A DNA stretch of 64,000 nt, from the NCBI RefSeq assembly GCF_009857445.1, contig NZ_WWCN01000015.1, positions 1 through 64,000 of the forward strand, written 5' to 3'. The stretch comes from Duganella flavida (GTDB lineage Bacteria; Pseudomonadota; Gammaproteobacteria; Burkholderiales; Burkholderiaceae_D). Below, one piece after another: positions 63,097 to 64,000 of this stretch (the first letter of the stretch is position 1; each line of letters starts with the position of its first letter). Both the position numbers and the translations under genes were made by a program. Under the pieces are notes generated by a model that saw only the letters and a program-made list of their open reading frames with translations, was not told the origin of the DNA and ran no database searches.

Positions 63097-64000
63097 TTAT
63101 GCGAATGGATGACGCAGCACGATCGTTTCTTCACGATCCGGGCCAGTCGATACCATGTCGATCGGCACGCCGACCAGTTCTTCGATACGCTTGATGTAGT
63201 TGCGGGCAGCAACCGGCAGGGCTTCCATGGTCTTGGCGCCGACGGTGCTGTCTTTCCAGCCTGGCATTTCCTCGTACACCGGCACGCAGCGAGCGGCTTC
63301 TTCAGCGCCCGATGGGAAGATGTCGACTGCTTCGCCGTCGATGGTGTAGCCGGTGCACAGCTTCAGGGTTTCCAGGCCGTCCAGTACATCCAGCTTGGTC
63401 AGGCACATGCCGGTCACGCCGTTGATCTGGACCGAGCGGCGCAGCAGCGCAGCGTCGAACCAGCCGCAGCGGCGGGCGCGGCCCGTCACGGTGCCGAACT
63501 CGTGGCCAACTTGCGCCAGGTGGTGGCCCACGCCTGCATCGGTCGGCAGTTCCGACGGGAACGGACCGGAACCCACACGGGTGGTGTAGGCCTTGGTGAT
63601 GCCCATGATGTAGTGCAGCATGTTCGGACCAACGCCGGCGCCGGCAGCAGCATTGCCTGCCACGCAGTTCGACGAGGTGACGAACGGATAGGTGCCGTGG
63701 TCAACGTCCAGCAGCGAGCCTTGCGCGCCTTCGAACAGCAGATTGGCGCCGGCCTTGTGGGCTTTGTACAGGGCGCTCGACACGTCAGTCACCATAGGAC
63801 GCAGACGTGGCACGTAGGCCAGCGCGTCGTCCAGGGTTTTCTGGTAATCGACCTTCGGTGCTTTGAGATAGTTCTCCAGCACGAAGTTATGGTAGTCCAG
63901 GTTTTCTTTCAGCTTTTCAGCCAGACGCTTTTCGTTCAGCAGGTCGGCGATACGGATGGCGCGACGGGCGACCTTGTCTTCGTATGCAGGGCCGATGCCC
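63097..64000 (-). CDS. purA: adenylosuccinate synthase, 3' part (runs off window end)
   Basis: Catalyses GTP-dependent joining of IMP and aspartate, the first step to AMP. The last 300 residues are visible, starting [20 protein letters not shown]; also [39 protein letters not shown] and [20 protein letters not shown]. The N-terminal GDEGKGK loop lies beyond the window. It is transcribed with the phosphoribosyltransferase gene. Confidence 0.98.
   Translation of the reverse strand, partial: GIGPAYEDKVARRAIRIADLLNEKRLAEKLKENLDYHNFVLENYLKAPKVDYQKTLDDALAYVPRLRPMVTDVSSALYKAHKAGANLLFEGAQGSLLDVDHGTYPFVTSSNCVAGNAAAGAGVGPNMLHYIMGITKAYTTRVGSGPFPSELPTDAGVGHHLAQVGHEFGTVTGRARRCGWFDAALLRRSVQINGVTGMCLTKLDVLDGLETLKLCTGYTIDGEAVDIFPSGAEEAARCVPVYEEMPGWKDSTVGAKTMEALPVAARNYIKRIEELVGVPIDMVSTGPDREETIVLRHPFA

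Overview
This 64 kb window is chromosomal DNA of a GC-rich betaproteobacterium. Gene content points to the Oxalobacteraceae (Massilia/Duganella/Janthinobacterium group): a sigma factor-DUF3619-DUF3106-RDD operon, a complete ISC iron-sulfur operon, FxDxF-type PEP-CTERM exported proteins, a P-type TonB receptor and a chromosomal integron. The assignment is inference from gene families; there is no rRNA here to settle it.

Layout. Positions 1-3925: the tail of an IS110-family element, then the branched-chain amino acid operon ilvI-ilvH-ilvC (minus strand) behind a long, apparently structured leader. 3925-8273: an ECF-like sigma factor with three small partners, and a secreted prolyl-oligopeptidase-type enzyme. 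8274-16460: rRNA pseudouridine synthase, threonine aldolase, a methyltransferase and iscR-iscS-iscU-iscA-hscB-hscA-fdx-iscX (minus strand), with a good IscR type 1 site ahead of iscR. 16484-25742: a divergent uracil-DNA glycosylase-like protein, an S41 peptidase, a periplasmic-sensor diguanylate cyclase, a small aromatic-degradation-like operon (VOC, fumarylacetoacetase-like, maleylacetoacetate isomerase-like) with a divergent LysR regulator, an azoreductase-like flavoprotein, a ChaC-like protein and a radical SAM protein. 25885-31126: DUF2760 plus two non-canonical Hsp70 proteins in one overlapping operon. 31123-39534: DTW protein, chemoreceptor, a stand-alone TssM-like protein beside an M15 peptidase, a GST and a membrane methyltransferase.

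40386-46322 is the accessory highlight: a chromosomal integron. Ten candidate cassettes (about 5 kb, lower GC, mostly unknown functions, all on the minus strand) are separated by attC-type inverted repeats whose RYYYAAC/GTTRRRY ends can be read directly, and the integron integrase intI reads away from the array on the plus strand. intI has one in-frame TAA at codon 182, between the first catalytic Arg and the His-Arg-His-Tyr block, so the array is probably stranded unless the stop is suppressed or an integrase acts in trans.

46381-64000: a second solute-binding-like secreted protein, four dispersed, nearly identical tRNA-Asn(GTT) genes each with its own terminator, a TonB receptor, a CheX-like DUF3334 protein, a LuxR-type regulator, DUF2322, a sterol desaturase, a PEP-CTERM remnant, an aromatic aminotransferase, uvrB, an alpha/beta hydrolase, an SdpI/SdpR-like pair, MarC, two tandem PEP-CTERM proteins, a phosphoribosyltransferase and the 3' part of purA, which runs off the end of the window.

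All family names come from reading the proteins by eye; no database search was run.
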